Positions 1 to 11,428 of a stretch of DNA of 64,000 bases are shown in pieces. This stretch comes from Mytilus trossulus. Taxonomy: Eukaryota; Mollusca; Bivalvia; Mytilida; Mytilidae. The translations under genes and the position numbers were made by a program. The DNA is taken from contig NC_086374.1 in the NCBI RefSeq assembly GCF_036588685.1, positions 36,448,886 through 36,512,885 on the forward strand. The letters run 5' to 3'. The notes under the pieces were generated by a model. The model did no database searches. It was given only the letters and a program-made list of their open reading frames with translations, and had not been told where the DNA came from. Every line of letters begins with the position of its first letter. Positions within the stretch are counted from its first letter, which is position 1.

Positions 1-127
1 CTCCATAAAAGAAAACGTGAATTGTATTTTTTATCATTCATGATGAACTGCAGATCTTTCATTCACGTTTTATTGATACATGTAATAAGAAGTCAATGAT
101 CCTATAATAAATGAACTGATGATTCGT

Positions 128-360
128 AGTTGTCGTTTGTCGATGTGGTTTATAAGTGTTACTCATTTCTCGTTTTTACAATAGATTAGACTTAGTTTTC
201 TTGTTTGAATGGTCTTACACTAGTCATTTTTGAGTCCTTTATAGCTTACTGTTCTGCTTGAGCCAAGGCTCCGTGTTGAAGACAGTACTTTAACCTATAA
301 TGGGTTTTCTTATACAAATTGTTACTTAGATGGAGAGTTGTCTGATTGTCACTCATTCCA
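128..360 (+). repeat. Dispersed repeat family B, copy 1
   Basis: This stretch closely matches 11937-12222: both run from a GTAGTTGTCGTTTGT start through 'gagccaaggctccgtgttgaag' type sequence to a 'gagagttgtct' end with a CACTCA...CCACA tail. Related versions recur at 16860-17085, 23490-23660, 31583-31675, 35800-36335 and 59740-60245. No coding capacity is visible and no terminal repeats or target duplication were found, so the transposon class is unknown. Confidence 0.7.
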
Positions 361-1221
361 CAACTTATCATATCTATTTAATTTTATCTCGACAAATTCA
401 AGACAAAAATCCAAGATTACTCGTACTTGCAGTTACTAAAAGTTAGTTCGAATTCAATATTCAAACTTATAGGTACACACAGACAACAAAATATAATACA
501 TTCATTGAATTTCGTGTTAAGACTTCATCGATAGTCTTAGTAAAGCGTTGTCCAGTGCAAAGCTTATATATAATTATCGACGTGTTGTGGGACCCAAAAA
601 GTTCATTATTTTCGTAAAAAAATCAAAAATAATGATAGTTCCAAAGGAGATATTTTTTTAAATATCTTATTTCAGTGCTTCATTGATAGTCATTAAGTGT
701 AGTTACGTTAATTCAAAGAATACATAAGTGTACATACATTGTATCTAAATTTACTATCTCTATAAAATATCACAGTAAAAATAAGGATGATATATTTCAT
801 TGGTTATAAACATTTATAAAGGAAAAGCATTAATTTCAAAGGAATTAAGTAATGTGAGGTAACGAAATCAATGACTTCATAATTCATCAGTAATCAGTAT
901 CAAAATAACATTCGCCGAAATCTTACATATTACAACCGACACGAGCACTACGAAAGAGTGGAAAAAAATAACACTGCAATAAGGAACATAAAGATCACTG
1001 TCCTCAAAATAGAAAAAATCACAATAGGAAACGAAAATCGTATTTATAAAAAAAAAACTGAAATAGAGTATCCCATGTAACACTGATATATTAAAAGACA
1101 TTTTGTTGTTGTTGGGTGTTTGAATTGTATTTACTTAACATCACTTCCTTTTGTAAAATTTGTATGTAAAAGGTTCAAAATTTATCAGTTACGTCGTACT
1201 GCTTAAAATTATCTCATGGGT
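361..1221. other. Non-coding, contains a relic of the 1.2-3.6 kb array
   Basis: No gene is supported. The part around 520-800 (cttcatagatagt-type and 'aaaatatcacagtaaa' motifs) resembles the end of the unit repeated at 1222-3600, so the array probably once extended upstream. The small minus-strand open frame at 877-1101 is AT-rich and has no recognisable features. Confidence 0.5.
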
Positions 1222-3600
1222 TCTTATTCAGATTGAAAGCTTTGACCTCTTTTGTATTTATATACTAGTCACGTCGTATGTTTCCTTGTCTCCTTGACAT
1301 ATCATACTCAACATATTGATTTAACAAAACGTATTGATAGTATCTTTCAAATAGTTTGATTGGTTTAGCGTTTAACAAATACTGATTTCAAACTGACGTG
1401 ACGTTTAAGGAAACGCAACCCTGCCGCCTTGACCTTTTGCACTGAATACCACAATAAATTACGTTAACTAATAAATATTTTTCTCTCATTCCTGATATGC
1501 ATTTATGTTTTTCTTTTATACATGTATGTTAAAATTCATTAAAAACAAAAAGTATGTTATTACTAATGGGGTCATTGTTTTTTCGGTATGTGTGTGTCGG
1601 TTCGTTCTTTCGTTCATCCGTATGCCCTGCTTTGGTTTAAAGATTTTAGTCAAGGTAGTGTGGAAGTTGAAATCTAATCAATTTGAATCAAATTTTCCCT
1701 ATGGTATGATCTTTCTTATCTAAATGTCAAGTTTATAGAGTATTTAATCCCAATTTCACGGTTCTCTGGACATAGAAAATGAAAGTGCGTGTTGGGCATC
1801 CGTGTACTATGGATATATTCTTGTTTTTCATGTACTATGGGTAAATTTTTGTTTTCAAATATCTTACTACCGTGCTAGATTGATATAATTTTAAGTGTTT
1901 GTTTATTAAAATAATCCATAAGTTAACATTTATTAAGTCTCAATTACGAAAAAGGGATTTAATAAAGAAATAACACCGTCCAAAAAAGAAATTTCACAAT
2001 AGAAAACGAAAAATAAATATCTTGTCAAGCAATTAAAATAGAGTACAGGCTTTGCTCATTGATGAAGGCAGTTCGGTGACCTATAGTTGTTCATTTCTGT
2101 GTCATTTTGTCTCTTTTCGAGAGTTGTCACATTTACAATCATACCACATCTTCTTTTTATATATCCCATGTGAAACAGAATTATCCAAATTTGTAAATTA
2201 TCATAAATGGACATCACTTTTTGTTGTTTGAATTATATTTATATATATCAAGTCAGTTCTTTAGAATTGGTTAGAGTAGCCTCGTTTGCCGGGTGGTCTA
2301 AGTAGTTACTTATATAATCACTAGCCAGTCAACACTGGGGTTGTGAGTTCGAACCCCGCTCTTGCGGGTGCACTCGACTTCAATCTTAATTGACTAGGAT
2401 TATCAGTTTTTCTATAGAAGGTCGGTGGTTTTCTCCGGGCAATCCGGATTTCACCACCAATAAAAAATGGCCGCCATGTAATAGTCTAAATACGGTGCTT
2501 ATAAGTGGCGTTAAAACACAAAAAATCACAAAAATCAATTGGTTTGATTTGTGTGTAAAATTTTCATTTACCAGATGCTTAGATTGATCTCATTTCCTCT
2601 TATTCAGGTTGAAAGCTTTGACTTCTTTAATATTCATATACAATTAATGTCTTTTGTTTCCTGTCTGATTGATAAATACTCCACATATTGATTTGTTCAA
2701 TACGTTTTGATATGTATCTTTCAAATTGTTTGATTGGTGTAACGTTTAGCAAATGCTGGTTTCAAACTGACGTGACGTTTAAGGAAACACAACCCTGCAG
2801 CCTCGACCTTTTGCACTAAATACAACAATAAATTTACATTAAGTAATAAACATTTTTCTGTCATTCCTGATACGCATTCATGTTTGGTTTTATTAAAAAC
2901 AAAAAACTATGTAAGTAATAATGAAGACATTTGTATTCTCCACTAAGGAGCATTATGCTTTTCGGTATGTGTGTCCGTGCGTTCTTCCCTACATCCGTAC
3001 ATTCTATGTTCCGCTTCGAGTTAAAGTTTTTGATCAAGGTAGTTATTGATAAAGTTGAAACTTAGTGCACATGTTCCCTATGATATGATCTTTCTTATTC
3101 TAATGTCAAATAAAAGTTTTTACCCAAATTTTTTGGTCCATTGACTACATAAAATGATAGCGCGTGTGGGGCATCTGTGTACTGTGGACACTTTCTAGTT
3201 TTCAAATATCTTACAACAGTGTTAGATTGATAGTCTTTTTAGTATATGTTTATTAAAAGAATCCATAATTTACAATGTATGGAATCTAAATGCAAACTCT
3301 ATAAACAATATCACAGTAAACATTCTTATTCAGATTAAATCTTTGACCTCTTCAATATTTATATACAATTCATGTCTTTTGTTTCCTGACTGATTGATAT
3401 ACTTCACATTAATTTGTTCAATACGTATTGATATGTATCTTTCAAATTGTATAATTGGTTAATGTTTAGCATATATTGGTTTCAAACTGACGTTCAAGGA
3501 AACGTAAACTTGCAGCCTTGACTTTTTGCACTAAATTCCACAATAAATCACAATGATTATATTAAGATATAAACATTTTTCTGTCATTCCTGATATGTAA
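1222..3600 (+). repeat. Degenerate direct triplication
   Basis: Three copies of one unit lie head to tail. Each starts at a 'cttattcag' motif (about 1222, 2598 and 3323), followed by a shared block containing 'ttcaaactgacg' and 'ttttgcact' and then, in copies 1 and 2, by a long block with 'ttcggtatgtgtgt', 'gatatgatctttctta' and 'ggggcatc'. Copy 1 is longer (about 1.38 kb) because it holds a SINE and another repeat insert; copy 2 is about 0.73 kb; copy 3 is truncated. Divergence is substantial, so the duplication is old. No open frame is conserved between copies, so this is not read as a gene family. Confidence 0.7.
2275..2530 (+). mobile_element. tRNA-derived SINE
   Basis: The head looks like a tRNA-Leu gene: 'GCCGGGTGGTCTAAG' at 2288-2302 fits an RNA polymerase III A box, and GAGTTCGAACCC at 2345-2356 fits a B box, about 50 bp apart. 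The body contains a conserved-looking 'ggtggttttctccgggcaatccgg' block and ends in 'ggcgttaaaacac' followed by an A-rich tail, a layout common in mollusc SINEs. A functional tRNA is ruled out because the 3' half does not fold as a tRNA and lacks a matching acceptor stem. The exact 5' end is uncertain. Confidence 0.75.
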
Positions 3601-3851
3601 TAAAAAGAATGTTAATTTTATCGAACTATTTCGTAGCATTGTCTAGATTACGTGACGATATTTATCTCATTTATCAATTATTACAAATATTCTTATGAGT
3701 ATCAATACAGGGTTGTCTAAATTATTATTAATCATTAACCTGAATGAAAATAAGAAAATGTATCTATATAAATTTCTTAAATCTAATATAAATGACATAA
3801 TAGAATACTATCTATCTCACCCAAACCAAGAATCAAGAAAAATGTAAACCA

Positions 3852-4041
3852 TCCTATCCCAGGCATAGATTACCTTAGCCTTATTTGGCACAACCTTTTG
3901 GAATTTTGGATCCTCAATGCTCTTCAACTTTTTACTTGTTTGAATTTATATATATTTTGATATGAGCGTTACTGATTAGTCTTATGTAGACGAAACGCGC
4001 GTCTGGCGTACTAAATTATAATCCTGGTACCTTTGATAACT
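3852..4041 (+). mobile_element. Truncated retrozyme unit (family A)
   Basis: This is the 3' part of the family-A unit described at 50437-50791, from 'tcctatcccaggca' to 'ggtacctttgataact'. It contains a hammerhead motif at 3966-4009 in which the core reads CTGATTAG; the invariant G8 is T, so self-cleavage is probably lost. Confidence 0.8.
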
Positions 4042-4339
4042 TTCACAAATAAAGAATTATTTAGAAGTTTCTTGCGATAGGCTAAACAAATGTTAAGTGT
4101 TGCTTACAAGAAATAGTTCGGGGTATTTAATAGTTGATTAAATTATTTCTCTTTCTTTAGCATTTTTTCAATATAACTAAAGAAGTATATGTCTTAATAA
4201 AAAAAAACAGGCTCACAAGTATATGTTGTTAGATCACTTTCAAAGGCCAAGATCTAAATAAAATGGTCCAACACTTTTTAATCTTTTTAATTTTTACGTT
4301 TTAGCAAAACATAAACCCATGATCCATAATGTAAAAAGT

Positions 4340-4690
4340 AAAATCACAAAAATACTGAACTTAGAGGAAATTCAATTCAGAAAGTCCATAATCACATGGC
4401 AAAATCAAATAACAAAACGCATCAAAAACGAATGGACAAGAACTGTCATATTCCTGACTTGGTACAGGCATTTTCAAATGTAGAAAATGATGGATTAAAC
4501 CTGGTTTTATAGCGCTAACCCTCTCACTTTAATGACAGTCTCATCAAATTCCGTTATATTTACATTGATGAGTTAAATAAACAGATACAATAAATAAAAT
4601 AGTCAGAATATGGGTACATCAGTCATCATCGTATAACAGTTTTAAAAGGGGACAATTTAACAGAACACAAAAACATCTACTATCTACGAA
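4340..4690 (+). repeat. Dispersed repeat, inverted relative to 5590-5880
   Basis: The block with 'aatactgaacttagaggaaa', 'ggcaaaatcaaa' and 'gtcatattcctgacttgg' recurs on the opposite strand at about 5590-5880 and again at 58840-58960. No coding capacity was recognised. Confidence 0.65.
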
Positions 4691-5589
4691 CACATTAGTG
4701 GTCACAATGTGACAATATGACTTGTTAAACAACTTTAAAGTCATTGGACATATGTATCTTTGATAAACATTTTAAAACACATCATTTGATTTTTTCTTTG
4801 AAATCATAATTTATGGTATATTGTTTTGTTTTAGTAGAAATCCCTTTATATTATTTCTACAGTTTAACCATTTGAGGGACACTTCGGTTGCCAAAAGTAA
4901 CAAGTGACTTCTTTTTTTTTCATCTGAAAATTCACGTTGATAAATTATGAAATTACCATAGAAACTTATTCCTTTTGGTTTATATTTTGTCATACAGCTC
5001 CAAGGTGTCTGCATATTTGTACATACGTGGCTTTTAAATGTTCAGGTATGAGCGTTTCTAATGAAAGGTAATCCTAGACAAGCACAAAGTTGATATAGAG
5101 AAGTTTCATTAAGTAGCACTTGATAAATTCTACCGGGGGTGCACTGGAAATCACCGAAAAACTGGCATGATTCATAACGGTTTTTTTTCAAAAGCATTAT
5201 CATTATAATCATATTGTAGTTTTATCATTATTTTAATTTAAAAGTAATTGCACGTTTGATATACGACGGTAATAATTTTATACTAGTAACATTTCAAGTA
5301 AGGACAAAAGAAAATGAAGCAACTTGAACAGTAAAGATTAATGAATCAATATAGTAGATATCCTGTACGTGGTCCATGTGAGAGTTAATGTAAATCTAAC
5401 CATTTGATCCCAGTACTTCAAATCTTTTAATCTTTTGTGGGTGGATTTAACATACATAAATAAAAAAAAAAGGAAGCAATGAATGAAATTGTTAAATTTG
5501 AAATATGCCTTTTTGTGCTTCTTTGTTACAGATTTATTTGTGTTTATTGTGATTTAGATTACAACACAATGTTGACAGCTGTACCCTCA

Positions 5590-5880
5590 TTTTTTTTTAT
5601 ATTTTTATCTGATATGTCTGTTTGTTTTGTCCACGCATCGTTATCAACATAATGAGTTTGATGCGACCTTTATACAAGTGAGAGGTTTAACTAGCTTTAA
5701 AACAAGGTTAAATCAATCATTTTCTACAAATGCCTATACCAAGTCAGTAATATGACGGTTGGTATTCATTTGTTTGATGTGTTTGTGCTTTTGATTTTGC
5801 CATATGATTAGGGATTTTTCCTTTTTGAATTTTCCTCTGAGTTCAGTATTTTTGTACAAAATTTCAAAATCAGGATTTCG
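5590..5880 (-). repeat. Dispersed repeat, reverse copy of 4340-4690
   Basis: The reverse complement reads 'aatactgaactcagaggaaa', then 'atatggcaaaatcaaa', then 'gtcatattactgacttgg', matching 4340-4570. The two copies flank about 0.9 kb of otherwise unremarkable sequence. Confidence 0.65.
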
Positions 5881-6703
5881 GGAATATAGCATATGTCTAC
5901 CAGCAGCTATCAGTACTAAAAACATTTTCAACGGATGTTACAAATTTAATTGTAATGTTTAAATGTTACCATATGATTTTGGTACATATACATTATCAAA
6001 TTAAGGATTTGCAAAATACGATTGGATGATGGTTATCTCTGGATAAGAAAACAATGCTTCTAACGATTTTGATCATCTTGAAAGTACGTGGACGGTTTTC
6101 AACATGATCTGAGACGCTGCATTCGCATGCACAAGGTGTACGGCCAGGCGGTGATCTTTACTAAAGAGTAAAGACCATTAAAGTCATTGTCCTTCAACCA
6201 ACAAAATAGTTGTATATATCTCCCTAATACTATATACAGCTTTTTAAATCAAAGTTATTCAGTTCCACAGTCAGTACCCAGTGATTAACGTAGGAATGAG
6301 ACCCTTTACTACATTAGAGTAAGACGGATTCAAGATTTATTATTTTAATAAAGTCTCACCACTTGTTTACCAGATCTGGGTAAAACTGGAATCAACTGCA
6401 TAGGTATGACACCAGGTGAATGAACAAAAGAATTTTATTTTTAATATTTTAAATTAACGATGCATTCACTGACAGTTTCATTTCCTTGTCATAGGGATGC
6501 ATGTGAAAGTATAATCAATAATTCAAAAAGTGTCAATTTTTTAACATCTTTGAAATTCAATTGATAATTAATTTATTAAACTGCTATTGATTAATAGTCG
6601 GAGGAAGACAACAAGATCAAAAATTTAATCAAAATATTCTTTATTTCTCACATCAATCATATCGATTTGAATTAGCATATTTTTTTTTTATATATTGTGC
6701 TGT
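5881..6703. other. Non-coding upstream region
   Basis: No open frame, repeat or structure was recognised apart from the candidate promoter that follows. Confidence 0.5.
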
Positions 6704-6714
6704 TATATATATAT
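6704..6714 (+). promoter_or_regulatory. Candidate TATA box of the 7587 gene
   Basis: TATATATATAT lies about 60 bp upstream of a strong splice donor (AAAG|GTAAGAAC, boundary 6777/6778). This mimics the TATA - short leader exon - intron layout of the gene at 15373. The sequence is AT-rich, so chance is possible. Confidence 0.35.
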
Positions 6715-6737
6715 TGGTAGATCTATTTTTTAACTCC

Positions 6738-7579
6738 ATTACATAGAGGAGTATATTGTTACTGAAGCATTGTAAAGGTAAGAACAACAAGAATAACTGT
6801 TATCTTTTTCATACATTTGGTGCATAGAAAAACTAGTTAGCGGTTTATCTAAAAAAAACATTTCGGATTCCTTTGGTAAAGCTTATGTTTAAAGAGCACT
6901 GGTAATTTAAATGAAAGAATATACCATTTTTATGTAACCGACTTTTGACTCCGGGTTTTATGATTTTCAACAGGTTACTCTGTGGTAGGACATCCTGGTA
7001 TTTTGTCAATTACGAGCGACCAAAAGAAGAAACATCACATATAATCGGTGCAATTTGGGGGGAAAGTATAGTGATTCCCCATGATTTATTAATGTATAGA
7101 ATTTCGAACGCATTTACAGTTATCTTTTCTTCAAAACTGTATAGATTGAAATCTTGATATATTTATTGAAGTTGCTATTATTTGACCGAGTACCATGATG
7201 TCCTATCACAGAGAAGGTAACCTGTCGAAAAAATATTCCGTAGTCAAAAGTCGGTAATTGAAAATGGAGGATTTAACTGATTTTGTTATTGTTCTTAATT
7301 TTAGAAGTCATACCGCAAGGCTTCTTTTGAATTGACGATAAAAGGGTATATTTTATCTGTTTTTAAATAACATAAGTTTGTAGGACTTACTCTAACACCT
7401 TGAATCGACTATAGAACCATGCATTTTCGATTAGCCTTCGCTAGTAACATGCTATATATGTATGAGCTATATTAATTAGTTATGTGTTTTATTTCTTGTC
7501 TTTTCTATACATCTCAAACTTACTGTCACTGTTAAAGTTAATGTTTATTTATAACTATAAATTGAATTTTTAATTTCAG
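6738..7579 (+). other. Proposed 5'UTR exon (about 6738-6777) and intron 6778-7579
   Basis: A GTAAGA donor at 6778 and a 'taatttcag' acceptor ending at 7579 would remove an 802-bp intron and join a short non-coding leader to the coding exon seven bases upstream of the ATG. This is inference from motifs. The open frame at 6945-7157 falls in this intron and has no recognisable features. Confidence 0.4.
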
Positions 7580-7586
7580 ATTCAAA

Positions 7587-7982
7587 ATGGTATTACGATT
7601 GTTTTTAGTAGTTCTCATACATATAACTATTACGTATGTTGTAATTCAAGGCCATCATTTGTCGGGTTGGAATAATAACTACAACAAAAACACTCAATAC
7701 TCAACAAGTTCATGGAATAACGACTATAACAACGGCTATGATACACCAGATAACAGCTACGACAATAATAACGGATATGATAACAGCTACGACAATAACA
7801 ATGGCTATGATACACCAGATAACAACTACGACAATAACAACGGATATGATAACAACGATAACACCATAGACTACAACAGCTATGACAGAAATGATAATTA
7901 CGACAACGGATACCAACAGCAATACAATAATTACAACAATAACAAGTATAACAATAATGGATATTATCGTTATTATGCATAA
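7587..7982 (+). CDS. Secreted Asn/Tyr/Asp-rich repeat protein
   Basis: The 131-residue product begins with a hydrophobic signal peptide (residues 1 to about 22, likely cleaved near QG|HH) and then consists almost wholly of Asn, Tyr, Asp and Gly. A 69-bp direct repeat (units from 7734 and 7803) gives a 23-residue repeat with GYDTPDN and YDNNNGYDN motifs. There are no cysteines after the signal and no known domain. A splice acceptor ends at 7579, so the ATG at 7587 is the first in the exon. A poly(A) signal follows at 8088-8093. The start of the mature protein (HHLSGW) and the YDTPD motif resemble the protein at 15373-15615 (HHMSGY, YDTPDG), which suggests distant paralogy. Such composition suits an extracellular matrix, shell or byssus component, but the function is unknown. 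Unlike its apparent relative, it lacks an Arg-rich tail. Confidence 0.78.
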   Translation: MVLRLFLVVLIHITITYVVIQGHHLSGWNNNYNKNTQYSTSSWNNDYNNGYDTPDNSYDNNNGYDNSYDNNNGYDTPDNNYDNNNGYDNNDNTIDYNSYDRNDNYDNGYQQQYNNYNNNKYNNNGYYRYYA

Positions 7983-8087
7983 ATTTCAACCGAAGACAGA
8001 CAGATCATATATATCACACAAAATTCAAAACTTCATTGGTCATTTGTATATTCTTATTTTTATATTCTTAATAATGTTTTTTCATGT

Positions 8088-8093
8088 AATAAA
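8088..8093 (+). terminator. Poly(A) signal of the 7587 gene
   Basis: AATAAA lies about 105 bp after the TAA stop, a normal distance for a short 3'UTR. Confidence 0.55.
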
Positions 8094-8599
8094 AAACTGA
8101 TTATTGACTGTATTTTAAAGGATTCAAAAGCAAGTTTATTTATAGACAGTATCTAAAATAATCAGATTTTAATTATATAATTGTGTTTTGTGTTATGATA
8201 TTTTTACCTAATTGGTTCTTACAACCAATGCGAGCTAGAAATTATAATAAGTAACTTTCTTTTACCTCCTATACATTTCTAGGAATATGATTGGTTAAAG
8301 GCGACCTCGTGGAGACCGTGTATATTCAATATTAGGTTAGTAGGGAGGCGGGGCTTATTTCAATACACGGTTAGTAGTGGATTTACGACTTAGGCAGTGT
8401 TATTGATAATAGATATTGATCGCTTACATTATTTTTTTTTTTAGTGCAGACCAATTGAAGAAGGTTCTTAAAATTGAACTCTTGAACACTTTAACCTAAA
8501 CACTTTCATACAGAAAAAAGAAGATGTGTTATATATGATAGCAAATTAAATAACTTGAGTCTAAATTCAACAAATAAAGATGTCCGGTAAGATAAATTC

Positions 8600-8736
8600 G
8601 TTACATAGTGTGCTAGTGACCTAATATGATATATACAGGGCAAGTAAATTCAATATGGGGTTCGAGCTTCGCTCTCACCATATGAAATTTACTGACCCTG
8701 TATATATCATATTAGGTCACTAACACACTATGTAAC
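8600..8736. repeat. Foldback hairpin element 1
   Basis: Two arms of about 57-60 bp are nearly perfect inverted repeats: GTTACATAGTGTGC on the left against GCACACTATGTAAC-type sequence on the right, with the TAGTGACCTAATATGATATA block matched exactly. The short loop is centred near 8668 and contains 'ttcgagcttcgctctc'. It is flanked on the left by 'gataaattcg', also found next to the hairpin at 11812-11936. The region 8275-8400 holds a 'tgattggttaaa' block that likewise recurs at 11625. Confidence 0.85.
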
Positions 8737-8804
8737 TAATAGTATTGTCTTAACAAAGTTACACTTTTACGGAACAACTAGTCCATTTGAATGGAAATAT
8801 GACC

Positions 8805-9060
8805 TGTAATTCAGTGGTTGCCGTTGGTTGTTGTCTGTTGTATTTGTTTTTTGTATGCTATTGAGTCATTTAGTCTTAAATCAAGGCGTTTTGTGTTGAT
8901 TTGTTTGGCTTAAATTTTCATCCATTTTGCCATGTACTATCTTTTTATATGATGTGGGTTTAGTTTCTTGCCGAATGCCGGACAGTGATCAAAGCCTTTT
9001 AAATCCGAAACTTTTAAATTTTGTTGGATAGTTTCCTTAATGGCAACCATACCACCTGTC
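8805..9060 (+). repeat. Dispersed repeat related to family B
   Basis: The segment runs from 'aattcagtggttg' to 'ggcaaccataccacc' and shares its 5' and 3' motifs with the long family-B copies at 35800-36335 and 59740-60245, but the middle is diverged. Confidence 0.5.
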
Positions 9061-10440
9061 ATTATTTTAAATGATATAAGAATAAAAATATATTTTATGA
9101 TTTCCAATTACACGACTGTCAACAAGAGTACAACGGACTTAGAAGTAAACAACTGTAGGTTTATACCCATAAATGGCGATTTATCAAAATAATTCCATCG
9201 AGGAAACTAACATTTATATGAACAAACAAACAAAAAAAACAAAAATAAATATGATATTTAGTATGTATATATAGTCTAAATTCTAAATGTTAGGAATTAA
9301 TTTTGCTTTTAATTTCTGTTACAAAATATATTTAAGCGATTAAGATGGCAAAGCATATCTCAGAATTCTTTATTTCTACACCACAGATGCACGTGGTTTT
9401 TTTTATAGATTGTTAAACTCTGTAAAATGTATCGGAGCACATAAGATCTCTCCCAGTTTTTTGGTGGGGTTCGGGTTGCTTAGTCTTCAGTTTTCTATGT
9501 TGTGTCTTGTGTACTATTATTTGTCTGTTTGTCTTTTTCTTTTTTAGCCATGCGTTGTCAGTTTATTTTCAATCTATGAGTTTGAATGTTCCTCTAGTAT
9601 CGATCGCCCTCTTGTGTAATATAAATGCGAAAAGCAAATTGTCTTGCTGCTATTTGTTATCGAGAAAAAACATTTGATGCTCTGTAACGGCTGTAATCCA
9701 GTTTGTTAAAAAAAATTACGTGTTCCTGTCACCGTGTTTAAAGCACATAGAAAAATACATTTAATATGATTTTTTTTTCAGTATTAAATTTTACCTACTT
9801 AACTGTTTAAATAAATTTCGGAATTTTAATCACGAACCAGCGTCCATAAGGATCTCGTGCAACATATAAAAAAAGTTTCATTTTGTCAGTTCTTTCAAGA
9901 GCGATAATGGTTTGTCAATAGATTTCCCACTGACTCCCTTTAACTTGGAAGAACGCAATCTGGACGCCACTGTGGATTATATTTTTTTCTTTAACTGCGC
10001 ACATCATAGGTTTAAACTCTGACACACATTACTTTGATAATTTATGATAAAACATATCTATCTATAATCATCTATCTAGTTTATAAAAGGGATTGGCTGG
10101 GTTATAGATATATGGATCATATTCTTACCCGACCATAACATCTTTACTAAAGAGCTGTGTTGGTTGTATTATTACGCTTCCGCCATAAGTTGGAATAGGA
10201 AATTGAATCCGACGCCATGCCCTTAATTTGCACGCTTTTAATACAATTGCAAATACGAAAGAGATCAGTACTTTACTAGTAACATCCCTCTTTCCATCCA
10301 AAGTGTGAGTGCTCCGACTTATAGCGGAGGTCCAAATATAAAATGAAGTATAGCATTTTATCATTTGAGTTATCCTTCCTTGTATTCATTGGACAAAATT
10401 AATAAAAGGTGACATTGCAATCTGGAACCAAGAAGCTGTG
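9061..10440. other. Non-coding, includes one dispersed repeat (about 9470-9605)
   Basis: The 9470-9605 segment ('tctatgttgtgtcttgtgta' through 'gttcctctagtatc') matches 50285-50425 on the same strand and 10450-10600 on the opposite strand. Nothing else was recognised. Confidence 0.5.
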
Positions 10441-10770
10441 TTAAAATAGGAGGGACGAAAGATACCAAAGGGACAGTCAAACTCATTAATCAAAAACAAA
10501 TTGACAACGCCATGGCTAAAAATGAAAAAAGACAAACAGAAAAACAACAGCACACACGACACAACATAGAAAACCAAAGAATAAACAACACGAACGCCAC
10601 CTAAAACTAGAAGTGATCTCAGGTGCTCCGGAAGGGTAAGCAGATCCTGCAAAACATGTGGCACACGTCGTGTTGCTTATGTGATTACAAATCCGGTAAA
10701 TAGTCTAATTCGGTAGGTCACATTCATGAAAGGGAAGGGGATTGTAGTTACGACGTAAGGAACATTTGTT
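10441..10770 (-). repeat. Dispersed repeat family C, reverse copy
   Basis: The reverse complement of 10450-10600 matches 50285-50425 ('ctatgttgtgtc', 'ttgtctgtttgtctttt', 'ccatggcgttgtcaat'). The open frame at 10386-10664 is a by-product of this repeat. Confidence 0.55.
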
Positions 10771-11033
10771 GCCTCTGCTGGTGGACTATTAGTCCCCGAG
10801 GGTATCACCAGCCCAGTAGCCAGTACTTCGGTACTGGCATGAACATACGGATTTTTTGTGTTATTAAAATTTGCTGTTACAAAATATTAAAAATAATTAT
10901 AAATTAAGGAATGTATCTCCCTCATGCAAAGCTCTGATTCTTTTCACGGATTTGGCTATACTTTTTTGGACCTTTTGGATTATAGCTCTTCATCTTTTAT
11001 ATAAGCTTTGGATTTCAAATATTTTGGCCACGA

Positions 11034-11077
11034 GCATCACTGAAGAGACTTGTATTTTCGAAATGCGCATCTGGTGC
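11034..11077 (+). ncRNA. Hammerhead ribozyme motif, unit A (stem II damaged)
   Basis: The core CTGAAGA (11040-11046) and GAA are present, stem III is the self-complementary ATGCGCAT and stem I pairs GCATCA with TGGTGC. Stem II reads GACT...TTTC, leaving only two pairs, so activity is doubtful. Confidence 0.7.
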
Positions 11078-11384
11078 AAGAAAATTGGTACCGTTAATTT
11101 TATTACTACCACTGGATCGATGCCTCTGCTGGTGGACTATTAGTCCCCGAGGGTATCACCAGCCCAGTAGCCAGTACTTCGGTACTGGCATGAACATACG
11201 GATTTTTTGTGTTATTAAAATTTGCTGTTACAAAATATTAAAAATAATTATAAATTAAGGAATGTATCTCCCTCATGCAAAGCTCTGATTCTTTTCACGG
11301 ATTTGGCTATACTTTTTTGGACCTTTTGGATTATAGCTCTTTATCTTTTATATAAGCTTTGGATTTCAAATATTTTGGCCACGA

Positions 11385-11428
11385 GCATCACTGAAGAGAC
11401 ATGTATTGTCGAAATGCGCATCTGGTGC
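11385..11428 (+). ncRNA. Hammerhead ribozyme motif, unit B (intact core)
   Basis: Core CTGAAGA fits the CUGANGA consensus. Stem II is GACA-TGTAT-TGTC, followed by GAA, stem III is ATGC/GCAT, and the cleavage site is GCATC^TGG. Stem I pairs GCATCA with TGGTGC. Relative to the 50440 copy, the changes in stems I and III are compensatory. Stem III is minimal, so activity likely needs a dimeric transcript, as known for type-I retrozyme hammerheads. Confidence 0.85.

Noticed and set aside
2275..2360. A functional tRNA-Leu gene
   Set aside because: A and B boxes are present, but the cloverleaf cannot be completed and the sequence continues into a SINE body.
7630..7989. Minus-strand Cys/Tyr-rich open frame
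   Set aside because: It is the antisense shadow of the Asn/Tyr/Asp repeat gene; its Cys and Tyr come from the repeat's codon pattern.
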